From: Phallus indusiatus
Taxonomy: Eukaryota; Basidiomycota; Agaricomycetes; Phallales; Phallaceae
Length of the DNA: 64,000 nt
NCBI GenBank assembly: GCA_027605045.1
Contig: JAQFWX010000006.1
Location: forward strand, 806,001-870,000
Direction: 5' to 3'
Below are positions 25,197 to 38,300 of this stretch, piece after piece. A program made the translations under genes and the position numbers. The notes beneath the pieces were generated by a model. That model made no database searches. It was not told the origin of the DNA and saw only the letters and a program-made list of their open reading frames with translations. Numbering within the stretch: the stretch's first letter is position 1; each line of letters starts with the position of its first letter.

Positions 25197-27955
25197 GGTG
25201 AGATAACAGTTGCGTTTATACCGAATATAAGTATACGCAAAGGGCAGGTTTATATTGTGCGCCGGTTCCAATCCTAAATAAGCCAACGCCGCACTATGAA
25301 AGTCCCGAGTAATAGAGAGCACCCGCTTGCAGATCCTGAAATTTTTCCGCACGGAACTTCTGCCAATACATTGCCTTATACTTTTACCTGGCACAATTGT
25401 CCTCGAGAAGAACGGAAGTCAATATCCCAAAAGAAGTTTTATGACCACGTGTAACTGAGGTCCAATGTTGTACTTTTTCGCATTTCCAAGGACAATGGAT
25501 CAAAATCAGGCTAATTTCTGAAGAAGGCTCCCCAGCAATTGTTGATGGCGAAAGCCGATTGAATGTGTACTGAGTTGAGATTCATCAACTACGCTGAGAC
25601 GCTGAGACGACATTCAAGGAAGCTACGTGAAAGAATAAAGTACTGATGCAACGCTATGACTCATTGCCTTCACTAATTCTCGAACTTAAGTATAGAGGTA
25701 AGGCATGTGCATGGCCGTTTAACCGGTGTCTCATGATCTCCGTTCTTCAGTTGAGGTAATACTCGGTGATGTGCTGTGATGTGCCATTGTAACGTTGGCA
25801 CGTTTGCCTTGATTCGAGTTCGCTTCGATTCTCACCCGGACCAAGGTCTTTATTTGGAAAAGGCATATGTTGTCAATGGGATGTGTTAGCCGTAACCACT
25901 TGAGACCAAGATTGCGACAAGCTCTTGTTGCCATTCACTACTATCTCCAGCTTCTCCACTTTCAAAGTTGACAGTTTGCGCGAGCGTATGGGACTTGCAC
26001 GAGTTTACAAAGCATGATGGTGATCTTGTCAGTTGTCATAAACGTCCGCTGTTCGATGGATCGGTACACCTTCTATAGATGTTCATGCTTTTCTATTGAT
26101 ATGTTCTTTCTATGTTCACATTATAGAGACAAAACAGGAAGAAAAAGCCCTGTGCCACGTATTCCTGAGAATCTGGAGTAATCATTGCCATACAGTTGAC
26201 GACCTGGGTACGACGTTCTCCTAAAACGTGTTTGGGGGGTGAAATTTTTGACCCTCGTTGCAACGTTAGTAGAACGGATGGTAGAGCCAAACATTCTTTT
26301 CGGTTAGTTATTGAAACCCGTTTGCGACCCGCCCAAAATAGTGCCGAGACTGCGTAGAACGAAAGAGAAGAAGGCCGTGTCCTCCATCGGAAGACATTCA
26401 TCCGAAAGGGTCGAGGGTTGTTCCAGATACAGTTCACAGACGTGCTCGTCTCCGACCATCTCCATAATCACGAAAGTTCCGAGGTGACCTGTATATTCAC
26501 TTCGCTTAAGGTCAATGTTCGGGTAGTTCAATAATGTGAGCTTGGGCTTCTTCATAAGTCGATCTCAGATGAATAGGCTTGCGGAACACGTGTCTAGGAT
26601 ATCAAGAAGATATAGCGTGATGTTAATTTTATTACGAAGAGACAAACCAGAACCGTTTCTTGAACGCCGCCCATGGCAAAAGCGAGAGTACATAACCTTG
26701 GCCGAGGATACAGGCCATCACCACTGAGCATTCTAAAGCCCACGAAAGCCGCTGCCGGTAATTTCGACCAAACAGACGTTCTGTAGATAGAGAACAAGCG
26801 ATACTATGCATTGACAGCTCGAGGTGATACCTGCAACTAGGGAGGGATTGGCTTCAGGAAAAAAGACCAGTCACAGCGGATGGTAAACTTACAAATTACC
26901 AGCCCAATGTTTCTACCAATTTCGTTGAAATAGTGAGACAGTATACCCTCGCTAAGTGTCGTGAAACAATTTCCGACTGAGGGCGGGATTCGGATCGCGC
27001 CAGGTGGTTCAGACGGATCGTCTTTGAGTAACTGCTACCATCCATAAACAGGACACCAACAGGACAGTGCCAGGTGACAGCACGCACACCGCAAATTTGG
27101 GAAAATGCACTTGAGAGTACTATGTATTCCTGTCATTGATTGTCCATTCGAATGGTGGCTTCTGAGACGGTTTGCGCATACGTACGTTTTGTTGTACATA
27201 CACCCACAAAAGAACGTCTTTGGCAAATTAATTATATTTAGAACGAAAAAGGAAAATAAGCACAAACCTGTGATAATACCGCGGTATTTGCTGAATACGT
27301 TATGACCTCAAAAACTAGGAGGTACACGAATCAGCAAAGTTGAAGAGTATGAGACACTCTCTCCTAACACGTTAGGCAACGGAATCTTGATGTTTGTTTA
27401 AGCCAAATTATGAATGGGATATTTTCTTTAATGAAAAATGCAAAAAAAGGTGATAGTTGTAAGTTGAAATAAAGGGTAGTTCAGAAAAGGGTTCATTGTG
27501 ACGAAGCCACAAGGGTTCGGTTCCGGTTCTTGAAGATGAATAATGATAATTGCCTTTTGAACGTGATTTGGAACAACACTTACTGCCCATGACTGTTAGA
27601 TACCTAACACATGATGTCCCCGAGCTAGTCTAAGAGGTTTCATTATCGCGAGTAAATCGCGAGTTGTTCTTGTTTCCGTGACGTGACTGTAGTGACTTGC
27701 TTGCCGAATTATTAGATTTAGGTTCAACAGCCGCCACCAGTGACCAGTACCATTCATCATGATGATAGAAGAAGCCGCGTCAAATCATGGATTGGATAGT
27801 ACAAGTTAAAAAAAGAGAAATGTCACGAAAAACGAGACAACAAGCATGACTAAAAATATAAGGTTCCCACCCTCGAGTTGTTCTGGAACGACTATTTCAC
27901 CTCCCCACACCATTGCAGTGTTTCCTTACTACATTTATTCAACGGTCTTTTGGTT
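25197..27955. other. 2.8-kb region without a recognised gene
   Basis: Only short open frames are present. One at 26304-26555 (minus) looks somewhat protein-like and is listed separately. No transposon ends, RNA genes or long repeats were noticed. The right end contains the presumed promoter of the STAND gene. Confidence 0.5.
26304..26555 (-). CDS. Hypothetical protein fragment, unknown
   Basis: An 83-codon open frame starts with ATG and has a balanced, acidic composition (for example VIMEMVGDEHVCELYLEQ). It ends in TGFNN. I do not recognise the family. It may be one exon of a small gene or a remnant; an overlapping frame at 26093-26437 is less protein-like. There is no regulatory or splice evidence that settles the limits. 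Confidence 0.25.
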   Translation of the reverse strand: MKKPKLTLLNYPNIDLKRSEYTGHLGTFVIMEMVGDEHVCELYLEQPSTLSDECLPMEDTAFFSFVLRSLGTILGGSQTGFNN

Positions 27956-30900
27956 ATGGCCGCCTCGACGGAAGGTATAAAAATATCTGGTAATTTTGGA
28001 GTCTCTCGTCCAAGGTTCTGGTCTATCTCATCCTAGAATGTGACAGATATTCGCTTGATCAATGCCCTATCCTTATCGAAATACAGTCCCATTGGTCCCA
28101 AGTTCCAAATAGTGATCAAATGCGGTAACGAAGAGAGAACAAGTACCAAGAGTGCAATTAGCAAACGCGATCTCTGCGTGATCTGGAACGGCGAGGCTTT
28201 TGCGTTGTATGTCAAATGCTACAATCTGTTTCGATGTACACCTTAACATCACAATGTAGTGCTGATGGACTTACCGACAACAACATTATGCTAACTTTTA
28301 CAATCTTCCGGGTCCATCAATTTACTGGGAACATCGTAATTGGCTCGTGTGAACACCGGGCCATAGACCTACTCAGGATGCAAAACAGCTCCGCTAATTG
28401 TTAGTTCAATGATCGAGAACGTTGCCGTTAGTTTAGTATTAACATGATTGCAGGCTTATGTGAATCAGACATCGCTGAAAACTGTAAACTGACATTCAAG
28501 ATTGAGAAATCACCGGACGTGATCTCAGGAGTAGTACAACAAACATGGGCAGCTGCGTCACTGAGAGACCGACCGAATCTGGAAATCTCAGTTGAGTTTG
28601 CCAACTTTATCACCTCCACGGCGCAGCTATACAATAATAATAAGGATACTTGGTCATCGTTTCTAGAAAAATTTCAGGTTTTTGTAGAGATAGTAGATGG
28701 AATTTCCGAGGTAAATTTCGTTAGCACGCATATCTTTATCCTCAAAATGTTTCTTTAGATAAGCCCCTATGCGAAAGTAGCATGGGGTATTCTGTCTGTC
28801 ATTCCGAAGGTGAAAAACTCATTCTTTTAGTCTTTAACATGCTGAACTATATATATGTTTAGACGATTATCGCAAAAAAAAACCGTGATGACAAAATCGA
28901 GCAGCTAGGTGGAAAATTGAAGAACGTTTACGACTACATCATGGATACGGGCCGACTACCTGAGCTAACGAAGACCCAGTCTAAAACACTTTCTGCGGTG
29001 GTTCGCCAAACGATTGAATGCGCGTATTTTATACAAGCGTACAGCACCGAAGGCACAGGTTGTGTATCATCTCCTAATGCCATGTGATTGTGCAAGCGAT
29101 TCTAATCCGAGAATCATAGTCAAAAACGTGATGAAAGGAATCATCGGGAGCGCGGATGACAAGATTCAAGAATTCAACGACAAATTCGACAGTCTCATGC
29201 AAGCTATGAGAGACTCAGTTAATCTTGAAACAAGCATTGTGACACTTCGTGTGCATGAGGACGTCGGTGAACTCAGTATGTCGATACAGTCATATACTTA
29301 TAATCAATCAAACCTAATAATTCTATTTTCACAAGCTGGTTTGACCCTACTCAATGATATGCGCTATGGCGGCACTCCCCCGATACCTAAAAAACAATGT
29401 CTACCTGGAACGCGCCAAACACTTATTGGTGATATATTGAAGTGTATCTACGACGATCAGTCGCCACAGATTCTCGTCGTGAGCGGACAAGCGGGAATAG
29501 GGAAATCAACGATAGCACATACCATCGCCGAAATATTCAAGAAACAAAATCGACTCGGATCTATGTTCTGTTTCGACAAGGGTTCCATAGACAGGCGCAG
29601 TTGTCTTTTCAGCACCATATCGCATGACTTGGCAGATAGCGATGCCTCGTGGCGAAGAGAATTAGTCGAGATTATCCGCTTAAACACTGCGATTCGGGAG
29701 ACTGAGGATCCCGAAACACAGTTTAACGAATTGATCATCAAGCCTTCGAAAAATGTGACTACTATTGGACCCGTAGTTATCGTCGTTGATGCATTAGACG
29801 AAAGTGGAAATCGTAACGAACGCAAAGGAATCATGAACATCCTCCTTAGTAGATGGACTGAGCTTCCAAAGAATTATCATTTAATCGTCACTACTCGCCC
29901 TGAACAAGACATTGAATCTCAATGTCGAAAATCTAACATCCCTTGTAAACGGATGGGTGATGTTGACGCAGAGGAAACACGTCGCGATATTCGAGCCTTT
30001 GTGTCCAATCGTCTGGATTCACTATCGTCAATTCTCGACAGCATAGACGGAAATTGGCGCGATGTACTAACGAAGCATGCTGAAGGTCTTTTCCAATGGG
30101 CGCATACAGCTTGCGAGTTCATCAATCCCACCATCGAACGTTCACAATTCATAAAGAAGAGATGGAATGCATGTGTCTCAAACTCGTCTTCATCGTTATA
30201 TGGACTATACTGTCAAGTCATATCAAGCCAGTCGGAAGCCGAAGACGAGGATTTTATCGAAGATTTCAAGATAGTCGTAGGCGCGATTATGACTGCAAGG
30301 GAACCCCTGTCCATAGATGCACTACAAAATATATTCAACGATATTGAAGATATCAGGTCACTACTCACTCCGTTCGGTTCTTTCTTTGTTGGCGTTCATG
30401 ATTTGTCTACTCCAGTGCGACCTGTTCACACCTCCTTGTTCGATTTTTTCGTTTCCAAAGAGAATGGCGAAAAATTTAACGAGTACTATATCGACACGTC
30501 AAATCAAAGCCGAATGACCCTTGGTTGTCTTAAATTGATGAATCAATTGCTCTGCTTCAATATTTGTCAGCTCGAGACATCACACCGGGGCAACTACCAA
30601 GTGCCCGATTTGGATTCGCGTGTCGAGAAAGCTATTCCGTCGCATCTGTCGTATTCATGTCGGTTCTGGATCTTTCATCTCCAATTCTCTTCTGTCAGCG
30701 GGGAACTCATTCATGAGGTCCGGAGATTGATGGACGATTATCTGTTATATTATTTCGAGGTGCTCAGTTTGTTAGATGAGGTTCCGCAAGGTTGCATAGC
30801 AATGAGGGAATTAGCGAATTGGTGTAAAGTGGGTGACTCTTTGCCTATCGCATATGCATAAATGACTGAATCAGGTGTAAGGATGCGGATGGTAATCTAG

Positions 30901-32405
30901 CTGAGGATGCAATGGATGCGCAGGTGTTTGGAATTGATTTTCAAGAAGTAATGACATTAAGCACGCCGCACCTCTATCTCTCCGCACTTCCATTTACCCC
31001 TCGTGATTCATTTGTATCCCGAAAGTATCTTGAGAGATATCCTGGGCTGATCTCGCTCGATGCAGGTCAACCCGTCGGCTCTTCGCGCAAAATTGTACTC
31101 ACGCAAGAATTTGCGAAACAGATTGCCTTTTCCCCGAAAGGCAGATATATGGCGACCAGCACGGAAGACACAATTGATGTATGGAACTACGTAACAGGGG
31201 AGAGGATGTTCTGGTTCAACGACTGGCGGAGAGTTTACGACATCGTATTTTCCCCCGATGGTGAATTGGTTTACTGTTGTTGTGGGAACGGTGATATCCT
31301 GATATGGAATATGGAGACAAGGGAAATGGTGGTAGAGGAATTCAAGGAGGTGGCGGATATTAGTATCAGGTCTTTTGATTGCGCCATCTCTTCGAACGGG
31401 TGCTTGGCGGCCTGGCTTATGAAAAAGGAAGCACTCCTATTTAATCGAAAAAGTCGTCGGGTCGTCAAACGCTTCGATGAGAAGTACCGTTTCTCCATGT
31501 TTTCTCCCAGCGGAGAATGGATTGCCCTCTATGGTCGTGAGGTGCACTTATGGAATACTAGAAATCAAACGCAACACTGTGTCATGCCCAGCTATTCTTG
31601 GGAAAAACCGGCACTCACTGACAGCTACATTGCCTTTCAAAAAAAGAGCGACTACACAATAGAGATCAGGGATGTACGGACAAACACCAAAATCATCGAA
31701 ATTCAGCACCGAAAGTACATCACGGGCTTCTGCCTTTCCCCTGATGATCAATATCTTCTTGTTACCTCCCGCGACCCCGGCATGTACTCGATTTGGAGTG
31801 TATCTACGGGAGAATTGATCAGTCAATCCTATGAAGACGAATACGTTGAGTGTTTGAGGTTCTCATTTGACTCCAAACTAATTGCGTTGCGCTGTGGGAT
31901 GATACTTCACGTTCGACAATGGGAGAGATTTATAGAAAAGGATCACCCGTACAGCAATGACCTTGCGGGAGCGCACACAGCTTGGCTGCGGGGTTCGTAT
32001 CTCATTCTTTCCATTTCCAATGAGGCTCGAAAGCACCTCCAAATTTCGGATGTTACGACAACGAATACGATTATCTTTCAAATTGAATTTGGAGACCGCG
32101 ATGTGGCTGTCTATGTCTCACCCGATGAAGAAAACGTGCGGGTGGCATACTTCATCAGTCGCGGACTCTGTCTCTGGAGCGACAAAGAAGGCGAGATCGT
32201 CATAGATGGATCGATCCGTATAGTCACCGCACTTGCGTGGTTGGATAACTATCTTATTTTTGGAGATGACGAAAGCATCAAGATATGGGATCTTTGTACC
32301 CGCAAACTGAGTCGTGGTCCAATAGATTTACCGTACGAACTAAAATCCCTTCTCCCCGTGCGAGGTACATCAGTGATCTGGTCTAGGCTCTGGAGAAGGA
32401 TGTGA
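27956..32405 (+). CDS. NACHT-WD repeat STAND (NLR-like) protein with C2-like N-terminus
   Basis: This is a predicted signal-transducing STAND ATPase of the fungal NLR type, a class implicated in non-self recognition and programmed cell death. Exons: 27956-27974, 28047-28206, 28260-28399, 28454-28710, 28759-28809, 28863-29058, 29120-30828 and 30882-32405. They total 4056 nt, or 1351 aa. The N-terminal 130 residues resemble a C2-like fold (RLINALSL, CVIWNGEAF, GNIVIGSCEH). A helical linker with SPYAKVAWGILSVIPK follows. NACHT: Walker A VSGQAGIGKSTIA, Walker B VVIVVDALDES, sensor-like VTTRPEQD. After STPHLYLSALPF come WD-type repeats (AFSPKGRYMATSTEDTIDVW, VFSPDGELVY), degenerate in the later blades. 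The seventh intron can be placed in two ways (30822-30874 or 30829-30881) that give the same protein. No lesion was found. Confidence 0.88.
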
Positions 32406-32560
32406 TATCTGGGAGGGTCCGCGCAGTTCAGTCTTCTCCGGCTTTCTGGTTTCGGCTCTGGAGAAAGGGCTGATCTCCGGGACGGTTCACATAGTTCAGC
32501 TCTCTCCAGTTAGGCTGATCTTTACATAGGACGCTCCACACAGTTCAGCTCTCCAGCTTC
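32386..32560 (+). repeat. Imperfect tandem repeats overlapping the STAND stop codon
   Basis: Two imperfect copies of a roughly 60-80-bp segment begin with GGCTCTGGAGAA and reach GTTCAGTCTTCTCC or GTTCAGCTCTCTCC. A third, shorter relative ends in CACAGTTCAGCTCTCC. The first copy contains the last codons and the TGA of the STAND gene. Confidence 0.6.
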
Positions 32561-32675
32561 GCGTAATCACTCGTGTAAATTCAGTAGTCAAAACAGAATA
32601 GCATAATTTCGCATAGGATTTGACAGGCAGGTACAATTATGTATGGAAAAAACGATGGAATTGTGTACAGAAACA

Positions 32676-34239
32676 TCAAAACTCAGTTTGCTCTCTCTGA
32701 GAGTACACATCTTCGAACCCAGCCGTATCCATTATCGTATCATCATCTGACGAATCACCTGACGGCTCGCTCCCAGTCGACATAAAGCGTCTCCAGCCAT
32801 CAGGTATATGGTCGATGTTTGTCGGCAAAAAATCTTTCATGTTCTCCAGAATCTTCATGATGATAGGTTGGTTGCGAAGACGCCAGAGACCGTAGCCTCT
32901 CCAGCGTTTCTCAATGGGGGGACGGAGCTCAGCTATATGAGTCTCATGGGCCGGGCGACTGTCAGGGTACGCTACCGCCGTCTCTCATTTTCCTATTTAT
33001 TATCATCGGCATCATTTCGTTTCTATTTTATTTATTATTTCCGTATTTTACTTTCACTCTCCGTTTCCTTATTCTGTCTCTATTTCACTTTCTCTACTCG
33101 CGCGCGTCGCGCGCTCGTACCCGGCGTGATGCCCGTGACATCACGTCGCTTAGGTTCGGCTTGGGCGCCTGGCACTTAGCTGTGTCAGGGCCGCACGCCG
33201 CGTCGTCGTTTTATGTATATAGTAGCAGTACCTAGAGTGAGGGTCCCTAAGCTTGTTCTCTTAGGATCCCCTCCCTCTAGGTGAGTAGTTAGTTTCCCTT
33301 CCAATATATTGTCTTAGGATCCCCTCCCTCTAGCCTGAGCTGAGTAGCCCTAACAGCGACGTCCGAATTTGACGGCATCTGCAAGTTCTTGTGTGATTTT
33401 GATACGGTAAAAAGAGGGCACGCTGCCGAGCCAGATAATTCCGGGAAATATCTACAGATATGATACATAATGAACTTATTTGAGAAAAAAAAAAAGCTCA
33501 CCATGCTTTCAAGAATTGGTTTATCCAGTTGGGCACGAATCTTGTTGTTGAATTGAAATGCGGCAATTGCGCCCGCCATTAGCTGGGCGAAGGGAGTGCT
33601 GTTGACGTCCCAAACCTTGTGTTCGGTCAGTAGAAGTAGATAGAGAGTGTGGCATTCGTCCACAACAGCAGTGTCGATGGTGACTGCTGATATGTTACCA
33701 TGTTGCTGCAATTTGATGCGATTTTGATTTCGAACGAACGTTTGTCCTTGACATTCCATGCCTAGCATCTGCAGCATGATCTTGACGGCTTGGTCGGTCC
33801 AGGCTTCCTGCCCACTATAGTCGTCCTTATTGCCGGGTATGGGGATGCTCGAATCGCGCATCTGTATGCTCTTCAGGAGCAGAAGAAGCTCGCGCACTTT
33901 ATCTTGACCTGCATTGGCCGATACCAGATCTTCGGGGGTTTGATAATGTAGAATATCTTCATATTCCGGGTGGTACCATTGAGTTTGACGGAATTTTTCT
34001 CCAGGTATACCAAAGAAAGCTGTTGCTTCTGTCGGAACGTGATATATCTTGTAGCGTCGGATTTCGTTTTTGCCCCATTTACAAGCAGGTAGGCCCGACA
34101 TGCAAAATCATTCGCCGTGATCAGGGGGGAACTCGTCAACAGGTGAGGATCCCTTAGTAGAATTTCGCACGCTGGGGTCATTTACCATTATGCGATCTTC
34201 CTCGGTCTCCACGGAGGGGTCGTTGTTTGGATCGATCAT
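32676..34239 (-). pseudogene. PD-(D/E)XK nuclease-like protein gene, split by a solo LTR
   Basis: The coding frame runs leftward from the ATG at 34101 (MSGLPACKWG) or, through an in-frame TGA, from 34239. One intron (about 33442-33501) joins ILESM to IFPGIIWLGSVPSFYRIKI. The frame continues to 33361, is interrupted by a 396-bp LTR plus a 5-bp duplication, and resumes at 32959, ending at 32676 with an acidic Ser/Asp-rich tail. DECHTLYLLLLTEHKVWD followed by a FPGI..G..P.FY block resembles the PD-(D/E)XK domain seen in many basidiomycete proteins of unknown role, with E-x-K in TEHK. Removing the LTR and one duplication restores the frame exactly. The TGA between 34239 and 34101 may be a second lesion or mean that translation starts at 34101. 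Family assignment is inference. Confidence 0.65.
32960..33355 (+). mobile_element. Solo LTR of the Gypsy-B family (396 bp)
   Basis: It begins TGTCAGGGTACGC and ends GTAGCCCTAACA, and is flanked by the 5-bp duplication GCGAC (32955-32959 and 33356-33360). It matches the two LTRs at 48217-48612 and 58912-59307 in length and most bases. No internal retrotransposon sequence is adjacent, so it is a solo LTR left by LTR-LTR recombination. Confidence 0.93.
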
Positions 34240-34461
34240 GGGTGTGTGAGTGATTGTGGTGTTGAATTCAGGCGGAGCTGGAATTTAACACTTGTGACAA
34301 TCAAGTGTCCTTCAACGTTGCGCTGCGGGAGCCTGAGCTCCTTCAGCGCAATTGAGAGTTGCTTGGAATGACTCTGTGCAATGCGCCAATGTGTCGTCGC
34401 GTATTTCTGCACGAAAAAGCACTTCAAAACCATTTGGCAGCAAGTTCGACCTGTCTGACCT

Positions 34462-35115
34462 TGTTATGTAACCACTTCATCTCCCTCACCAAAAACATCA
34501 AGACATAAGGCTACGGCAACAAAACTCCATAAAAAAAAACAAAACCAAATAATCCAAGGACTTCTACATTTCTCGTCTTCCACTTCTATTTTCTTTTCCA
34601 ATCCTTTTGCCACTTTGATCATACATGACATCATCTGGCAAAACACTTCAGCCAAGGGTAATTAGTAGGAAAAAGGTTACGTTTATTTATCCTTATCTAT
34701 TTTTCCATCTCAAATATTGTGTCATCTCTTGTGTCATTTACTATGTAATTATTAGGTAGCGAGTAGAATAGTTTAGCCCTAAATGTGTATAAATAGGGCT
34801 CAGAAAATCATGTATCTACATCTTTTTGTTGTACCACACATCCAGTGTTAGCTAATAAAGCTTAGTAACAACAAAAGGGTCACTTTGACAAAGCGCGCTT
34901 ATCAAACCTCTTATCTAACTCTATCTGAGACTTGTGCCACAAGTCTCCTCTTAACCTTTATTGTTCAACTAACATTTCTATAGATCGGGAAACTTTCACA
35001 TAAGTACAGTTATTCCTGGCCTTACCTTTTAGTTGGATACGAATCTAGACGAAACGCTTAACAAGTAATTGTGTGTAACTCTATTTGATTGGCACATCAA
35101 AGGAGTTCCATAACA
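34462..35115 (+). repeat. 5' LTR of Gypsy-A
   Basis: A 654-bp TGTTATG...CATAACA repeat. It contains a TATAAATA box at 34788-34795 about 330 bp from its 3' end, a plausible transcription start region. The internal domain begins with AAACTGGTGG, where a primer-binding site would lie; the tRNA was not identified. Confidence 0.93.
34788..34795 (+). promoter_or_regulatory. TATA box in Gypsy-A LTR
   Basis: TATAAATA within the LTR, repeated at the equivalent place in the 3' LTR (about 45280). It probably directs genomic RNA synthesis. Confidence 0.6.
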
Positions 35116-35306
35116 AAACTGGTGGACGTTCTGGGAAAGGAATTTCCTTGTTACTTGGAAAGACCTTTCCTGGCACTATACGGATCTATCAAACTCTAAG
35201 CAATCAACCAAAATCATTCTATTACTTCCTATCAACCTCTCATACACTACTGGTTATCTTGTCAACAAGTCAAGATTTTTGAACTAGGTCCTGTCCTGGT
35301 TATTAC

Positions 35307-38300
35307 ATGGACCCTCCACCTAGTTCACCACCTGGGGCTCCTGCACCTGGTTCTTCTGAACCGAATCCTTTTATTCAGGTTCGATCAAAGAAGAAAAAGA
35401 GGTCTCGATCTCCCAAGACTCCTGAAGGCACCGGAACTTCTGGAATTGATGTCACCTTACCACTCTCACCTTCTGAGATTGTTGACATCAATGATTACAA
35501 TTGCCAACCTCTTGTTACTATCAATCCTAAGGAAACTATGCCTATGTTGAACAGGACTCCTTTTGTACCTGGAACTTCAAAGCGTAGAAGTACTTATGAC
35601 ACCAACAAAGAGCTTGAGATGAGGAAAAATGCAATTCTCCAAATTGCTCAAACTCTTGTTGTCAATCCTGACAGAATTCCTTCAGTCCCTCTGCCCAAGG
35701 AAGCTGAAGAAATGTCTGAAGAAATCCTTACCAAATTGGACAAACTTTTGGTTGGAGTCCCTTATCATGATAATTCCATGGAAGAAATCGGATATCATCT
35801 CGATCCAATCAAATTAGATAATTTCAAATTGATGTTATCCAATCTGGCCAAAAGAGCACAAGCCAAGCTTCAAGGACCATTGTCCATCCCTATCTGGGGA
35901 ATTGACAGCTATTCCTTGGACATCTGGTCTGCAACTGACTTTGAATTGCTTTGTGTTCTATTTCGAGATGACGTAGAAACCTTCCTGGCTTATCTTTACC
36001 ATAATGGTGTTCTCTTTCCTCCTCCAAACAAAGGAAAGAAAGTCAAGATTGAACCAGGATCAGTCCAGTCTGGGGGAATTACTCCTAAAATTAGACAAGT
36101 TAAAGAAGAGGACATTCCCTTCCTTTCTAGTCTCTCCCAGTCACCCAAGACTTATTCTCATGTTACAAAGGGATTTGAGGACATGAAGAAAGTCCAGGTT
36201 CAAAGACAATTTGAACCTAGATTGGCAGAAAAATCCTATACTGCCAAACCTACTCAAATCTCTGGCTCTAGAAGAATCTCAGAATTATTCCAGGAACCTT
36301 CCTTCCCTGCTCAAAGTACTCCTCCCAGAGGACAGTCTGCTGGAGCACCAGGAGGAGGTGATTCTGAACCATCTTCAGAAGATGATCAAACACCTCCAAG
36401 ACCACCACAAAGGCCTTCTGATCCCCCTTCTAATCCTTTTAGAAGAAATGGAGGAGATGGCAATGATGGAGGAGATGGAGACTCAGAACCTTCTGAACCT
36501 TCTGGAGGTGGTGGTGGTGGAAGAGAACCATCTAGAAGAAGAAGAAGTCTTGGATCTTATTTCAGGAGAACTACAAAACCTCCTGAGAAGGAGACTCACT
36601 TTGACAACAAGTTAAAACCTGATGTTATTCCTAAATGGGATGGAGACCCAGACACTATTGCCAGATGGATTAATAAGGTCAACAATCTTTCAGAAAGAAG
36701 TACCAAGATTTATGAACAACTCGGTACTGTCGTTCCTACAAGATTGGAAAAAGAAGCAGATGCTTGGTTCTGGTCTTTGCCATTGGAACATAGAAGAGAA
36801 ATCACTCAGAATTGGGGAACTCTGAGAACTGCTATTGGATCTTATTACATGAACAGAGCATGGCTGGACAAACAGAAGAGCAGAGCAAACAAAGCTCATT
36901 ACAGAGAGCCTGGTCATTCTACTGAAACTCCCACCACCTATTTCATTAGAAAGACAGACCTCATAAACTTGGTCTACAGCTACTCTGACTCTGAAATTAT
37001 GATGGAAGTAATGGAAGGAGCACCACGCTTCTGGGCAACTATTTTGGATCCACACCGATGCAAAGATCTTGTGGAATTCTCTGCTGCTATCAAGTATCAT
37101 GAAGATGCTCTTCAATCTCATTCTGGGATTCCAGATTCTTCCCTTGAAAAAAGACTTAGGAATTTGGAAATTAGCCTCAAAAATTCCAAACCTCAGTTTG
37201 CTAAATTTGCTCCAAGGTTCAAGGCAAGAACCAATCTCATTGGTCAAACACCTCTTCTTGGAAAACCTCCTTTTCCCAAGGATGATTCTACTGTTTCCAA
37301 GGGAACCTCTCCTGAAAAGAAAGGAGCAAGACCTTGTAGGCATTGCGGAAGTTCTAAACACTGGGACAATGAGTGCAAATATGCCAAGAGAGGAGCAAAG
37401 AAGGTTAGAGCTAACTTTGCTAATCCTGAACCGGAATATCTGGAAGCTATGGAAGAATATGAAGATGCTTATCTCAATGCAACTTCAGATGAAGGAGAGC
37501 CTCCTGATCTTGAAGTTGTCTCTGAAGATGACAAGGCTGATGAAAATTCTAACCCTACCAATCAGGATTTTCATGAAGCCCTTCAGGTGCAAGTTGTCTC
37601 TGAGTCACAGTCAAGCCCACAAGCTGAGACTATGAGGACACAATCTTCTCTGGAGGGATCTCCATCCTCGGGCAAGAAGAAAGATGATGAAATCCCTAGA
37701 AAGAAGAGAAGATTGCTCAATGGGATTTTCAAAGTGTCAAACTTCATGGGAAATGTATGCAAGTCTGTTGCGCAAGATATTTTATCTCTGCCAAAAATGA
37801 TGGCAAGACCTCCTGGATGTTCCTTTTTAGGAGCTCAAGCTACTGCAACAGAAGGCTGGATTGGAAGTTATGGATATAATAAATCAAGAATTGTGATTGA
37901 CTCGGGAGCAGACATCACTCTCATATCCCATGCCTTCCTTTCCAAAATGAAGGATCCTCCTAGGATTAAGGTTGGACAAAAAATCAACCTCATTCAAGTC
38001 ACAGGATCTTCCTCAATCTCAGGATTTATCACTCTTCCCATTTACTTTGACACTGACAGCGGTCCTATTGAAATAGTTGTGGAAGCATATGTTGTTAAAG
38101 GAATGACTACACCTTTCATCCTTGGAAATGACTTTGCGGATCAATACGCTATTTCTATCCTTAGAGATGACGATGGAGCAAGATTGCACTTTGGAAATTC
38201 TGGACGAACTATTAAGGTTCAAAACTCTTTAGGATCAAGCTTCACAGAAGGACTTGGAAAAGTTTTCACTATTTCCAGCAAAAGAAGGATCAAAAACCAG

